From Methylomonas sp. (lineage in GTDB: Bacteria; Pseudomonadota; Gammaproteobacteria; Methylococcales; Methylomonadaceae): DNA of 6,139 bases. The translations under genes were made by a program, and so were the position numbers. The notes beneath the pieces are model-generated. The model worked only from the letters and a program-made list of their open reading frames with translations. It did not search any database and was not told where the DNA came from. The stretch lies in assembly GCA_026990815.1 (NCBI GenBank), contig JALXCS010000166.1:1-6139 (forward strand), in the 5' to 3' direction. Of the stretch, positions 6,120 to 6,139 are shown in pieces (the stretch's first letter is position 1; the number at the start of each line of letters is the position of its first letter).

Positions 6120-6139
6120 AATAATTAAAGCTTATACTA

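Overview
This is a gene-dense, AT-rich window (roughly 40% GC by eye). All recognisable genes lie on the + strand: six complete and one, at the left edge, cut at its 5' end. The proteins look gammaproteobacterial: a DusA-type tRNA dihydrouridine synthase, a ferrochelatase with CPGF/ECYRYIPALNA motifs, a DUF4124-like plus lytic transglycosylase protein, and an HDOD protein. A methanotroph-like (Methylococcales) or similar moderate-GC gammaproteobacterium is possible, but this is a guess that the sequence alone does not settle.

Left block (1-4336): dusA (5' end at or beyond the window edge), folE, hemH, a 62-residue membrane protein with a CxxC motif, and a 530-residue MutS-family ATPase with two membrane segments. 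The gaps are 42, 5 and 4 bases, and the last two genes overlap by 4 bases (ATGA). hemH, the small protein and the MutS-like gene are therefore very probably co-transcribed with folE. A possible promoter overlaps the end of dusA. The first three products act in tRNA modification, the first step of pterin/folate synthesis, and the last step of haem synthesis. They share housekeeping status rather than a pathway.

Middle (4337-4677): about 340 bases without a convincing gene. Its right part carries the best promoter candidate in the window, with a GTACAA/TTGTAC dyad across its -10 region and likely start point.

Right block (4678-6119): a secreted lytic transglycosylase (signal peptide, DUF4124-like segment, SLT domain) followed two bases later by an HDOD protein. 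This suggests a two-gene operon linking cell-wall remodelling with a signalling-type protein.

The most unusual element is the overlapping pair at 2559-4336: a membrane-embedded, shortened MutS-like ATPase without a mismatch-recognition domain, coupled to a tiny CxxC membrane protein. No mobile elements, CRISPR arrays, tRNAs or rRNAs were seen.
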